DNA from: Tenrec ecaudatus
Lineage: Eukaryota; Chordata; Mammalia; Afrosoricida; Tenrecidae
Direction: 5' to 3'
Assembly (NCBI RefSeq): GCF_050624435.1
Contig: NC_134531.1
Location: 253,842,812-253,906,811 of the forward strand
DNA: 64,000 nucleotides
The translations under genes were made by a program, and so were the position numbers. Below the pieces are notes generated by a model. It was not told the origin of the DNA, ran no database searches, and saw only the letters and a list, made by a program, of their open reading frames with translations. Below, in pieces: positions 36,130 through 48,769 of the stretch (position 1 is the stretch's first letter; every line of letters begins with the position of its first letter).

Positions 36130-39100
36130 TAGAGAAATGAAATAGAGACCATTAAGACAACATGTACTTTATAGCTAGTTTTAATTTCATATTGGCTTTT
36201 AGAACCCTAATGGAATTATAAATAAAGAAGTAAAAGTAGATTTGATGAATGCACTACTGTTTTTTATTAATCAGGATACTTTAAAGATTTTTTTTCTTTT
36301 AATGGTCAACAAGGAACCTTGAAAAGAATACAGAGAACCCTTGATTGATAATTTACAGAAGACTTTTGGTGGTGCTATGGTTGAAGGTGGGCATCACAAG
36401 GGTAGAATGCACATGCTTCACATGGCAGTCTGCTTCCGTAAACCTGGCCGACCCCGGACACCTTTATGGGCCATTCTATTCTGTCTTGCAGGATTTCTCG
36501 TGAGTTAGAATTGATTTGATGGCTGTGAGTTTGGTGGATTTTTTTAGTATTTTGGAATATGTTTGAGCAGTCAGATACTACATGTGTCTTTTTCAGTGAC
36601 TGCATTTTGTGTACAGCACATCTTTAATGAATATAATCCACTGAAATCTCAAAATGCTGTAGCAATGTAAAGTCACTAATAAAATAATATGACACTGGTA
36701 ACTTGTAGTGATTTATGCAGATTGTTGGCTAGCACGTGCATGTGTTGTAAGCGGTGCATTTAAAATGAAACCGGATGCTGAAGGATGGAATGTAGAACTC
36801 TTGACTTTAATGACATTCATTATTTTGAAATATTACAACTATGATTCAGTGTTCAGAATTACTGAAACAGTGTGCATCTAGATTTAATCGGCTAAAAAAT
36901 AAATTGAACCAAGATACGTAAAATAAAATACAAAAAACTCACAAATTGAACACCAGAACTGCTAACTTTTATTTGCGAATAGATATTTTAATAAACAGGC
37001 TTACTCCATCTGTAAGACCCTGATAATGCCTCTTAGGAAATCATAGAAAAATAAAATACAATAAGTAGTCATTTGTACTTTGTACAAAAATCTTAGTATG
37101 TTGCTCAGCACGTAGTTTTGCTAAACACCATATTTTTTTCCAGCAAATGCTCGTAGATGAGATATGTAATGCAATTCACCATAAACAATCCCTCATGTTG
37201 AGAGCTGAGCATTCTAAGACACTATTAACTTGTATGCATGCCAGCACATGAAAATTTACATGGAACAGCATAATAACATAGATTTTTTAAGGTAAAATAA
37301 TACTACCTTCATGTAAATCTGAACTGCTTCACTGCTGTGGTAAATTAGATAATAGGTAGTTAGGATTACCGTTCAAGTTTTAGCATTCTTTTACACTTGT
37401 TTATCTCTCTACCATGTTGTGGTTACAACCAGAAATGAGAATCCAGGCTGTGTAAGGAACCTGAGTGGAAGGCATACAGTGACGCTCCAAATAGTGATGG
37501 AAGACCAAAGAGAAAAAACCAGTACAGGGTAGCACTTCCTTCTTCTCCCCGACCAAGATCTTCCCCCGCTTGTAAAAGTAGAGGAGCACCAGGCCAAAGC
37601 CATAAGTAGTGACAAATAGCCGATGATAAATTACAAGGGGATACTATTTAAAATCATTAGTATTTTTAGGAAAGAAAATATTTCCGGCTGAAGTTTTACA
37701 CGAGTCAAATATAGCTCTATGAAGGATTATCTAGGTATTTATTTTTAAATAAATGTGCTCTTTAGTAGTCAATTAATAAACTATAGGATTTGTGCAACAT
37801 ATATTTTTATGACTGTTAATTTACTTGGAATACCCTGCCACTGCAGATGTCATCTACCGTTTAAGATTTGAAATGGTCATTTAAATATCTAAAGTGTTCA
37901 ATCGCATACATATTTATATCTACACGTATATCTTTATACTTTATGGCTGTGCTAGAATAGCAGAAAAAATGGAGAGCAATCTTATTCCATTATCCACAAT
38001 CTAATTTCACACCAAATCTAATGAATACATATGCCTTCTTAAATCTCCACATTGAATTACACAGTCTATCCTGAAATGAAGCACCAAGCACAAGTAAAAG
38101 GCTTACATTCTTTCAAAAGGACAGGGAGGACCACAGTGAACAAAAGAGCCAAACTGCTCCTGGGTTCCCTCAAAAGGACAGAAGGTTTTGGTGCTTTTCA
38201 TAGGAAATCAAAACAAAAGAAAGGAATTGTTTTACTGAACAATTAAGAGTCTGACTGAACAAAAAATTCAGATGAGAGCTCAAAATTCTCCAAAATAGTG
38301 TTTTGAGAAAACTGACAGCTTGAAAATAGCATACATATTATTCAGGATTAAAAATGTTTAATTTCAATATGCTGTGAATGATGCCAATAGCTACAAAATG
38401 TTTCTGCCTCTTTGTCTTCCTGAAATAGACAAAAATATGTATGAAAGATAATATGAGAAATATAACAGTGAGGCATCCTCACTGAATCTCTGTTATGGAA
38501 AAGGTTTCTTTTGTCTGTCCTTGGATAACAGAATTAAAAATGTCATGTCTTCCAAATCATATGACTCAAAATATTTAGTAAAATTGCCTTGAGAACATTT
38601 TATACAATGGATTTTCTCCTATTGCTTCTTATATTCACATATACCTACTGAATCTATATATTCACTTCCCCACTCTTCAACTATCTCCACCTTTCTTTTC
38701 TAACTCTTATCCCCCATATTTAACCTGTATCTCATTTTTGGTACATAAAACAATGCACACAGTGATACCTGTACATTTCTACAGCAAATCTACCACTTCT
38801 CTGCAGAGTATGTACTATCTTCTTTCCGACTGGAATTCTAAGTCCCTGCTTCTGCCCAAATTAGCCTCTCTAGTTATGGTCTGCATGCAACTTCTCTACC
38901 TTTCAAGGCTTCTGCTACTAGAGTTACCATCTTTTCTACAAAGTTGGTTTTCCCTCCTCTACGACATTATTCACAGTAAAACACCTGGAGACATGTGTTT
39001 ATAGATATGGAGTTCGTCTTGTTTCCTTACTTCTTAATCCAGGATTTTACCTTATTACTTCAGAGAGACCAACATTTTCAAGACCATCAATAACTTTCAA

Positions 39101-39415
39101 GTTGCCAAATCCAATGATAATTTCTTTATTCTAATATTGAATTCTTAGAAGCATTAAGTGACTGATCTTAATGTGTCTCTCTTTCCCCTCTACCTTACCA
39201 TGTACCTCGGTTTCTGATGTAGTTTTCCAAACTTCTGCTTAATGTTTAAACATTAGAATGCTCGATCTTAAACTAACTTTTCTCTCTGTAGTCCATTTCT
39301 AGGTGATTTCAAAACTTTAAACCCCACGTGTATACAGATGCACCACACATCTTGATTTCTCGCCCGGAGTGCTCCTTGGAAATCTCCTGTGGGACAATCT
39401 ACTTGCTATCTCCAT
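36130..39415. other. Intergenic stretch with few recognisable elements
   Basis: Apart from one SINE (36.37-36.54 kb) nothing can be named. A 63-codon open stretch on the minus strand near 37.4-37.6 kb has no family I recognise. Confidence 0.45.
36368..36540 (+). repeat. SINE
   Basis: A plus-strand copy: cagtctgcttccgtaaacc, tgggccattctattctgtc, gagttagaattgatttgatgg. Confidence 0.75.
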
Positions 39416-39417
39416 TT

Positions 39418-39450
39418 AAATATATGTATATATATGTGTGTGTATGTATA

Positions 39451-39484
<34 letters not shown>

Positions 39485-39485
39485 C
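39418..39485 (+). repeat. TA/TG microsatellite
   Basis: Alternating (ta)n and (tg)n runs at the left border of an L1 3' UTR. They may derive from the AT-rich part of that UTR. Confidence 0.9.
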
Positions 39486-39489
39486 CATA

Positions 39490-40190
39490 TTGAATGATGG
39501 GGGATGAGCAAAGTGGAGACCCAAGGCTCAAGTGTCGGCCACTGGAGATCCCCTCATAGAGGGGTTTAGGAGAGGAGATGGGTCAGCCAGGGTGCGAGGT
39601 AGTACCGATGAAGAACACAGCTTTCCCCCAGATCCTGGATGCTACCTCCCCCAACTACCATGATCCGAATTCTACCTTGCAGGCCTGGATAGGACAGAGG
39701 CTGTACACTGGTACATATGAGGGCTGGAGGCACAGGGAATCCAAGGTGGATGATACCTTCAGGACCAAGGGTGTGAGGGGCGATGCTGGGAGAGTGGAGG
39801 CTGAGTGGGTTGGAAAGGGGGAACTAATTACAAGGATCCACAAGTGACCTCCTCCCTGGGAGATGGACGGCAGAGAAGGGGGGGAAGGGAGATTCCGGAT
39901 AGGGCAAGACATGACAAAATAACAATGTATAAATTACCAAGGGCACATGAGAGAGGGGAGAGCGGGGAGGGAGGGGAAAAAAAACGAGGACCTGATGCAA
40001 AGGGCTTAAATGGAGAGCAAATGCTTTGAGAATGATTGGGGCAGTGAATGTGCAGATGTGCTTTATACAATTGATGTATGTATATGTATGGATTATGATA
40101 AGAGTTGTATGAGCCCTTAATAAAATGCTTAAAAATAAATAAATAAATAAATAAATAGATAAATAAATAAATAAATAAATAAAAATATGT
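39490..40190 (+). repeat. L1 3' UTR with an AAAT-repeat tail
   Basis: The L1 3' UTR (gagacccaaggctcaag, ggtcagccagggtgcgagg) ends ccttaataaaatgcttaaaa and is followed by about fourteen aaat units (40,133-40,185), an expanded tail. Confidence 0.9.
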
Positions 40191-40289
40191 AACAGGCATC
40201 TCAGCCATTACATGGCTAAAGACCAACTCTTGCCTTCCCCTCTAAACTTCCTTTTTGTTTACCACCAAGTCTTTCAAACCCACATGGCC

Positions 40290-40920
40290 GTTCTAGCCTG
40301 TCCTGTAGGCTCACCACGAATCGAATTGATGGCAGAATTGACTCATTTGCTCATTTCCCAAAATTTCCCTCTGTTTTTCTTTTGCCTAGACAGGAGCAAA
40401 CCCCATCTTGAAACATGTCCAAAACCTATGATCTTGTCTCCATCTTCTCTACTTGCACCCTACACCAATCACTATTCGGGGTTGGAACTAGAGCAGGGAC
40501 TTCACAGATCTTTTCTGCGCTCCTCACCTCTTTCCCCAGACCTCACCTCATCCACGGTGTACCAGTCACCTGGTCCTCTGTCCCGAAACACTCTGACTAC
40601 CCACACATGCGCTACTCCCTCTGCCTGCAATGAGCTTCCTCCGGAATATCTCAAGTCGACCTCCTGCTTGCAGATTTCGGTGGAAGGGTCCAGTTCTCAG
40701 AGGCTTCCCTTTAATTTAATGAATCCCCAGGCATGGTGGGTCACATTATTCATGTACCTTTTAGCACTATTTCTTTACTGTGCATCTTCCCCATTAGAAG
40801 GTCAATTCCATGAGACAGGGACTTTGGTCATCTGGGTCGCCTTGTATCCTCAAGTGTTGAGAACAGAACATGAGTACATAGTGGTGTTCAACAAGCATTA
40901 GTTGGATGGAGGGATGTATT
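40290..40920 (+). repeat. SINE tail and L2 LINE 3' end
   Basis: A short SINE-like tail (ggctcaccacgaatcgaattgatgg) is followed by an ancient L2 3' end: ctctgcctgcaatgagcttcc, then agaaggtcaattccatgagacagggactttgg and ttcaacaagcattagttggatgg. The 229-codon open stretch across this area is a chance frame over repeats. Confidence 0.7.
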
Positions 40921-41269
40921 TATGAATGTGTATATATTTAGCATAAAGCAGTGTATATACTGATTTTAAGATTCAGAAAGTATCTATTTTTGGACATGAC
41001 TTCCTTTGCTGTGTTGTTATATTGGTTTCCCATATCTAAACAAGTCCTGCTTGGTTTTGTTTGTTTATATTAAGAATGGTCCCTAACTGTTGCATTTAAT
41101 GATACAGCAATCAGTGTTGTAAGGTGGGAAATGGGGATTTCTTCTTCTTGAGAGGAATTTTGAGGTATTTGAAGAAAATCTTGTTTGATACTTCCAAATG
41201 GGTGAAATTCTTAAAATCAACCAGAAACCAGTGAAAAGTAACCAGTAACTATTAAAAAAAATTCACTAC

Positions 41270-41518
41270 TAGGGAGATGTTGGAGAGGGCAAGCGATGAC
41301 AAAATCATGATTTATAAATTATCAAGGGCTCATGAGGGAAGGGATTGCGGGGAGGGAGGGGAAAAATGAGGAACTGATGCTGGGGCTTAAGTGGAGAGCA
41401 AATGTTTTGAGAATGATGAAGGCAATGAATGTACAGATATGCTTTACACAATTGATGTATGTATAGCTTGTGATAAGAGTTTTATGAGCCCCTAATAAAA
41501 TGATTAAAACAAAAAAAA
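41270..41518 (+). repeat. L1 3' end
   Basis: The terminal quarter of the L1 3' UTR (gggctcatgagggaaggga) to cccctaataaaatgattaaaac. Confidence 0.9.
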
Positions 41519-41798
41519 TCATAAAATGGTATTAGAAAAAAATTAAAAAATAGAAAAATTCACTATTTTGAATCCACAAATTCTAATATAAATATATTTT
41601 TTGCATTTCCACTTATGAGAAAGAATAATATGCTTTTTTCCAGCAGACTTTACATGATTTCTGACTGAAATTAGGTAAAAGAAGAATAACCTCTAGCCTT
41701 AGTTCATTTGGCTTCAAGTTTGAAAATTTGAAAGTTATGAACAATATGAAACGATGTACCAGAAAATAGAAAGTGGTACAGAATGGCTCTTTTTCAAG

Positions 41799-41830
<32 letters not shown>
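41799..41830 (+). repeat. AC microsatellite
   Basis: About fourteen ac units with one gc interruption near the end. Confidence 0.95.
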
Positions 41831-42044
41831 TACTTCATTGGAAAGCAAGAACAATCTCCTTGAAAGAGTATGACAAACATGTACAGAGCAAAAATATCAT
41901 GTAAAAATCAGTATGTAGAAGTCATAGTGTTTATATATTTATAATCACATCATATTTATGTAATGACTTAAAAAGCATCCATTCTTGTGAAAAGACTAGG
42001 CTTTCAACTCTGCATCGTGTATATACTATTTTTACTTGAATAAC

Positions 42045-42450
42045 AGCTGTTGTGTGTGGTTGAGTCAAATCAGCCTCACAGAGACCTTCCACGACAGAAT
42101 AGAACTGTTCTGTAGGGATTCTTCGGCTGTAATATTTGTGGGGGGTGCTGTGGGTTAGGTGTTGGGCTCTTAGCCATGAGATTGGTAGTTCAAATTCACC
42201 AGCTGCTTCACAGGAGGAGGAAGATGCTCTGTCTGCTCCCATAAAGGTTTACAGTCTTGGAAGTCCAGTACAGAGTCTTCATGGGTCAGTACCAGCTCCA
42301 CCACAGAGGTTCGCGGTAGCTTTGCAGGGGCCGTGGATGTTTCGGTAATCTCTATGGGAGCAGATTGCTGAGTCTTTTCTCCTACAGAGTAGCTAGTGGG
42401 TTCAAACCCACTGACTCTTTGGTTAGCAACCCAATACTTACCCATTACTT
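42045..42450. repeat. SINE inside a SINE, opposite orientations
   Basis: Minus-strand SINE halves lie at 42,045-42,135 (gttgagtcaaatcagcctcac) and 42,340-42,450 (aatctctatgggagcagattgc to aacccaatacttaccc). Between them is a plus-strand SINE (42,140-42,300: gggttaggtgttgggctcttagcc, ccataaaggtttacagtcttgg). Confidence 0.7.
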
Positions 42451-44860
42451 CTTAATAAAAGAAGGAGAAAAAAATCTCTTTATTAATGAAAATGATTCAT
42501 TGATATACAGGGTAATTTGAAAACCCACCTTTCAATGAAATGTTGCTTTTTGGAAACTTCCTTGATTATATAAGTATTAGAAATAACAGGAATACATAGC
42601 ATAGAAACGTTAAGAATTGTGATAATTTGGTCTACTGATTTTTCCCCCAAATAATTTCTCTTTCTCTTTTTGATACTTTGATAAGATTTATATATAATTT
42701 TATATACCAATATCTATTTTAGAAAATATTTGTGAACTGACTACTTGTATGAGAATTTCCCATTCTCAAGTGCATTTTAGTTTCAAAATTTCCAGTAAGC
42801 ATAACAACATAATTTTTACTTACTTTTTCCTAATGTGTGTGTTTTTAAAGGGGTAATATTTTCAACACAAATTTGTATTGCCTTTTCATCTTCTAATTAT
42901 TAGTGGGACTTGGTTCTCTTACCATAGTCTGGGTTCATGTTCTGCTTTTGAGTTTTCGAAAATGAGCTTATTAGAGCAGTGATAGCAGTTAATATTGTAG
43001 GCTGTTAATGAACAATTATTTGCTTAAAACTAAAAATTAAGGTGTTTGCAATGTATATAATATTTAATCTAACTCTAGGAAAATTTTCCACAAGGCATTT
43101 ATATCAGTGGAGGTATTAATGTTTTCAACGGCACAACCTAAGTTAGAATATGATTAGCAAAATTATGAATAGTATATCAGAAATCAAGCACACACAATAA
43201 GATCTACAACCCAATGTTGCTCCTGCTTATAGTGGTTAGTGTTGCTCAGGTCTTGTGCCTCAGCAAAGATGAACAAAAACCAAGCAAACAGAAAACACTT
43301 CCACTTTATATTCTGACATTTTTCCTTTTGGAGGCCTAAAGAGCTTAAAATCACATTCAACCTTCAGATCTGTAAGGAAGAAAAGGACATTTTTGCATAG
43401 TATAAATACATCAGTATGATTCATATTCTTTGTCTACATACAGGTAGCTTGTAAAAAATCACATTAAAGTAAATTCAAAACTCCAGTGAAGAATACTTAT
43501 ACACATTAAATCTTATTTTTCATGTAACACAAACATCTTGAAAAGCGCAATCATTGTTTATAATATTGTCCATGAAGTTCAGCATGATTTTATACTTCTG
43601 AAGCTATTGAAATAATGGCTCTAGATTTTTTTAAATGAGTAAACAGGTTAAATATGATAATCATTTGCATTGAGAAAGACATAGCTTGTTCAGTTACCAG
43701 TTTGTTAGAAAATGATTGCCACTGATCTAATCATAATTCTTAGATTTGTTTTCAATAAAAAAAATAGAAGGCAATAAATAAATCGCTTATAGTTAAAGAG
43801 ACAATTTATTGCAATGTTAATAATGATATGATTGAGTAGACAAGAATTCTAAAGAGCAAATAAAACTACTTTGTGTGAAAAATGAACTAACAGAATTATT
43901 TCTAGCTTTTCAGTGATTGAGTGAAGGTGTGCTCATGTGAAAATCTAACAAAACAATTTCTATGTAAATGTATACATTTATTTTGACAAATCATTAAAGG
44001 TAGAGGAAAGGATTTATTATAAAAGCAGAATAGGATATTTTAAATTAGGTAAAAATCTTGAAACTGTATTGTTTACTCATCTTTATGAGATAGGGTTATT
44101 TACTCCATGTATTATGATTTCAAAGGGCTAAATAATATTGAAACTTTTTAGAATGGAGTAAAATGAAGACTTCTTAAAAGGAATGTGATAGATAAATGTA
44201 GAAAACTTATATAGAAGTGTTCACATAAATATTATTTCTCCTGTAAACTCATATTTAACTCCTGAAAACAAAGAACGCGATCTTCAAATTTCTGATACTT
44301 TAAACACTCCAATCAATACCTTTGAAGCAAACTTCTATTTACTCAACCCTCATTCCATCTTTTTTCTAAAATATAACTAACATTTCATGAAGTACATGAA
44401 AGATGAAGGTTCTTTTTCTTTGGAGTATTCTTTATGATAATGTATAATTTAAGGATAGAGGTAGTCCTCCTTTCAATGAAGCGTCAGGGAGTATGAACTC
44501 CAATGTTATCTAGATAGAAATCCTGAAATAAAGTTGTCCTCTCATCATTTTGCATATATCCTTAAGCCACTATCTCAGTTGTTCTGATTGATTGTTTAGG
44601 TTAATAATATATTAAACAAAAGTGAGTTTATCATACCAAAGAACAAAAAATGAAAAAAAATTGGAACCATTACTAACAAAAGATCTTCACGAATTCTGAC
44701 ACTTTTCTAATTTAGAACTCTTGAGAAATTATATTATTAATTTGTACTTTAGTTTCTAAACAAAAGGGAAACCATATTACATTTAAGACAGTATTTCATC
44801 TTCATCCACTAGGAAATTTTTATTTAATGTTTTTGTCATTGATAAGGATGAATTAGGTGT
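42451..44860. other. AT-rich intergenic stretch
   Basis: I see no exon, RNA gene or nameable repeat in these 2.4 kb. Confidence 0.5.
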
Positions 44861-44864
44861 GCTT

Positions 44865-45075
44865 AGGGTAGCACTGTAGGCATAGAGGGTTAAAAGTTGG
44901 ACTGCTAACCCCAAGGTCAGTGGTTCAAAGCCACTAGCTGCTCCCTGGGAGAAAGATGAGGTTTTCTATTCCCACAAAGAGTTATAGGCCTGGAAACCTA
45001 TAGGAGTAGTTCTACTCTGTCCTATAAGGGCTCTATGAGTTGGGATTGGCTCAATTACAGTGAGGCTTTTTTCGG
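44865..45075 (+). repeat. Afrotherian tRNA-derived SINE
   Basis: A near full-length plus-strand copy: ggactgctaaccccaaggtcag, ctccctgggagaaagatgagg, gttctactctgtcctataagg, atgagttgggattggctc. Confidence 0.9.
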
Positions 45076-45079
45076 GGGA

Positions 45080-46595
45080 GAGTAGTGAAATTCTTTGAAA
45101 CTGTCTCTTTCATGGGGAAAAAATAGTCCTTAATGATACAGAGATTGGCTACTCTGATTAGGCAGCATAGAGGCGCAAGCAACCTCCCTTTGCTTTATTT
45201 CGTTTAGAATGAACTGTTGTTATAAATGGTAGACTGCAATTATAATACAGTGGAGGTGATCTTGTATCAGTGTAAGATAGAAAAACTTTACATACGATGT
45301 ATGGCAGGCAGCCCCTTCTTTCTTTTAAAGGTTAACTTTATTCACTTAGTGGTGCTTTGTCACTCTGAGCCTTAGAAAAGCTTTCACGTTTTCCTTTCAT
45401 TCTTAAATGTGGTAATTGTGAATTAATTTTCATGAGCTAAAGTTAAACTCTTTAAAATCTATCCTAAAATCTCAAAACAAACAAATGAACACTTTGTCTT
45501 GATTAAAGAGCAAAGAACCTAAGTCTTTCATTTAGGTTATAAATATTGTTTAATATACTTTTTATAGATCCATTAATAGTTTAAACATAATTAGTAGAAG
45601 AGAGGATGTTTTAATACTACATTTTGATTATATTTCTCTTCTTCTGGATCTTTTTTCCCAATAGAAATAAACATAGCCAATCATATTGCCTTATCACATT
45701 TTTTAAAGTATGGTTTTAGTCATAAGGAAGCATTGAAACACCTGCCTAATGCTTGACTTTTTGAGAATAATCATGAAACAATAGGGCATTTGACTCTTCT
45801 GCAATATAGTATGTTTCTTTCATTTCCTGAATACTTTATTAGCTCTTGTTAAGTTTCATCATCTCTTCCCTGTTAGATAGATCAAGTTTTGAGGCATCTT
45901 ACGTAGCAATCACAGATGCATCCTTATTGTCTGCACTGGGCCTGGTGAACTGGCTTGGGCACGAGACGACTCCAGAAGTGTTTTGAACAAGGGCAGTTGT
46001 TTTCTAGTTGGAGGTATCTGTGAAGTAGCGAGTTCATGTAGAAGCTGAAAACTTTTCCACTGGGGACAGTAACAATTTGTGACTCATGAGAAGGGCCAAG
46101 AGAGACTGTGTTAGAGGACCAACAAGAGTGCTCTCTTCTGCCAGAAGGAATATGGGTTAGCGGAAAGAAATCCATGAGAATTTGAGGCCAAAAGTATTTA
46201 TTATCTGTCGATAACCGCAAGCCCAGTTCATACTGCACAGTGTCTCATTGTTTATTTCCGCTCCTGAAAAGAGCCAATCGCTGCTTACATGGAAACCACA
46301 GCCAACAGCAAATAGGCTCTCACCTCAAATACTTCAGCTTGAGACATAAACGAAATGAAAGCCAGTAATGTCAAACTTAGCTTTCTCTCAAACTGTTCTT
46401 TATTTTTTTTTAACCTTTAAACAGTTTTAAGTGTAGAAGAAGTGCTCCATAGATAGTTGTTAAACAGCCTGTCTGTAACGTGGACAAAGAGACAGTCATT
46501 TACACAGAACCAGGGGATAGTAAATGGCTTAAATCAGGGAAGGTTGTGCATCAGACTAGTTTCCTTTCATCTTATTTATTCCGTCTGTATGCAGA
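45080..46595. other. Intergenic stretch without a nameable element
   Basis: A 104-codon open stretch on the minus strand (46238-45924) is the longest frame here. I do not recognise its peptide, and there are no flanking splice sites, polyadenylation signal or poly(A) tail to support a gene. Confidence 0.45.
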
Positions 46596-46599
46596 ACAA

Positions 46600-47690
46600 A
46601 TAATTTGAGAAAGTGGGTTAGATGAAGAAGAATGCAGTGTTGGCATTAGAGGAAGACCCATTAACCACCGGTGATATGCAGATGACTACCTTGCTTACTG
46701 AAAGTGAAGAAGACTTGAAGCGCTTATTGTAAAGCACTTACTGATGAAGATCAAAGACTGCCATTCTCAGTATGCATTACACCTCAACAGAAAGAAAACA
46801 AAAATTATCCCAACTAGACTAGTAAGTAGCGTCATGATCAATGATGAAAAGATTGAAGGTGTCAAGGATTCCATTTGACTTGGATCCACAACCAACACCC
46901 ACGGAGAGTCGGCGGGAAATCAAATGACATGAAGCAAATAAAATCAGGCAAAAAGTGAAGATGGCACACTGAGCTCTGTTTCATGTGATGCAAGCCATGC
47001 TATTTTCAACTTTCACATATATGCAACAGTTGGGTAATGAATAAGGAAGACTGAAGAATTGATGTCTTAGAATTATAGTATTGATGACAAATATTAAATA
47101 TATATTGGGCTGCTAGAATAAGGAACAAAACTATCTTGAAGGAAATAAAGCCAGAATACTCCTTAAAAGCAAGGACAGCAAGACTTTTCTTACTCATGTG
47201 TTGGACATGCTATCAAGAGAGACCGGGACATGCGGCCAGGCAAAGGGTTAAGAATTGAGCTGCTAATTGTCAGGTCAGCAGTTAGAAACCACTAGCCCCT
47301 CCTGGGGAGAAAGATGAGGCTTTCTGCTCTCCCAAAGATTTACAGTCTCACAAACCCAAAAGGGCAGGTCTATTCTGTCCCACCGGGTCTCTGTGAGCTG
47401 GAATAAAATCAATGGCAATGAGTTTGTTTTTGTTTGTTTGTTTGTTTTTCCATCAGGAGGGACCTGTCCCTGGAGAAGAACATCATGCTTGGAAAAGTCC
47501 ATGGAAAAAGGTCAACGAAAAAGAGAGACTCTTGCTGACATGGATTGACACAGTGGGTGGAGCCACGGCTCGATGGGAGGAATGGTCAGGAGAATGGTTC
47601 GGGACCAGCAGCATTTCCCTCTGTGGCGCCTAGGGTTGCCGTGAGTCAGAAGAGGGCCATTAGACCTAACAGTAACAACATAAAGTAGAA
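46600..47690 (+). repeat. RTE/BovB-type LINE 3' part, interrupted by a SINE
   Basis: The plus strand encodes broken RTE reverse-transcriptase C-terminus (LLTESEEDLKRLL, then a KIKDCHSQYA-like stretch), then a central piece (cttcttactcatgtgttggacatgc). After a SINE it resumes with gagggacctgtccctgg and the 3' tail (ggattgacacagtgggtgg) to cctaacagtaacaac. Frameshifts and stops are present. Confidence 0.85.
47228..47448 (+). repeat. SINE inserted in the RTE element
   Basis: A plus-strand SINE (gggttaagaattgagctgc, ggtcagcagttagaaacc, ctcctggggagaaagatgagg, gagctggaataaaatcaatgg) ending in a tttg-rich tail. The flanks tatcaagagagacc and catcaggagggacc look like a decayed target duplication. Confidence 0.85.
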
Positions 47691-48121
47691 AACGAGTTGA
47701 AAATATTGATCATGAAGACAAAACAGTTCCTTGACTTCAGTGCCTGCAGTCTTAATGGACGTGTGCCCGAGATACCGTACGTTTCCACCTTATGGAGTCA
47801 GCATATAGAAAGAATTACTGTCCTTTTGGATTGACTACAAGGTACTGTGGATTGATTCTTTTACTATGTGAAATGTGATCTTAGAAAGATTAAGGGAATA
47901 ATGCGAAAAGAAGTGATCATTTATTTTTAATCTCTTTGTTATATGAAGACATGAGAATGAATTGTGCCCTTATCATTGTTTTTGCATCTTAAACTATTAA
48001 TTTCTTTTAAATTAATGATAAACCATCTTAGTCAAAGATATAGAAAAGGTTCATCATCATCCTTTGCAAAATAGCTTTCCAAAGTATTTAATTTTTTAGA
48101 ACCCATACTTCTCACTTATGT

Positions 48122-48302
48122 AAACAAAACCAAACTCCCTGCCACTGAGCTGAATCTGACTTAAAGTAACACTATAGGTTAGGATAGAACTGCCCAGGTG
48201 GGTTTCCAAGACTGTAAATCTTTACGGGAAGAAAGCTTCAATGTCGGTGGGTTGGAATTGCTGACAAATGAATAACTCACTTTGGCATCAGGATTCTTCC
48301 TT
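48122..48302 (-). repeat. SINE
   Basis: A minus-strand copy: ccctgccactgagctgaatctgac, ctgcccaggtgggtttccaagac, then ggcatcaggattc at the head. Confidence 0.8.
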
Positions 48303-48597
48303 TTATATGAGGGGACTCAAAATATTGAAGTATAACTTCTACCCTTCTTGCCTCACCTGTAGTCTCTTCTAAGGCGATAACATAAGATCTCTTGAGATCT
48401 GTTGTCACCTTCATTGTGCTGGAAGAAATACAACGTTGAATAGCAGAAGCTGTGGAAGGATGGGACCCTATGAGAGTAGGATAGAGGGAGCTGAGTAAAC
48501 AAGTTTAAGACATTTTAGTCAAGGAATAGAGACAAGAGAACTTGTACAGGTGGCAATTTTGAGATGACAGCTTTAACTGAGTGTCCTAACCTCCCAA

Positions 48598-48768
48598 AGC
48601 AAACCCATTACCGTGGAGTTGACACCGACCAAGGGTGACTCTGGGACAGATACAAGCTGCTGCACAGAGTTCAATCCCCAAGCTGCTAGTTTCTCCCTTA
48701 CAACGATTAGTGGGACCAATTGGTCAGCAGCCTAACACTTAACCACGGTGTCACGAAGGCTTCTCTTA
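48598..48768 (-). repeat. SINE
   Basis: A minus-strand copy: acccattaccgtggagttgac, then cagcagcctaacacttaacc and acggtgtcacgaagg. Confidence 0.75.
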
Positions 48769-48769
48769 C

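Noticed and set aside
37401..37615. A minus-strand stretch reading FGLVLLYFYKRGKILVGEKK and on
   Set aside because: It looks like a membrane segment, but I could not match it to a gene, and no poly(A) tail or splice sites mark it as an exon or retrocopy.
40212..40901. A 229-codon open stretch, the longest in the window
   Set aside because: It runs across a SINE tail and the 3' end of an ancient L2 LINE, whose known non-coding motifs it overlaps.
45924..46238. A 104-codon open stretch on the minus strand
   Set aside because: The peptide has no family I recognise, and there are no splice sites, promoter, retrocopy tail or duplication to support it. A chance frame remains the simplest reading.
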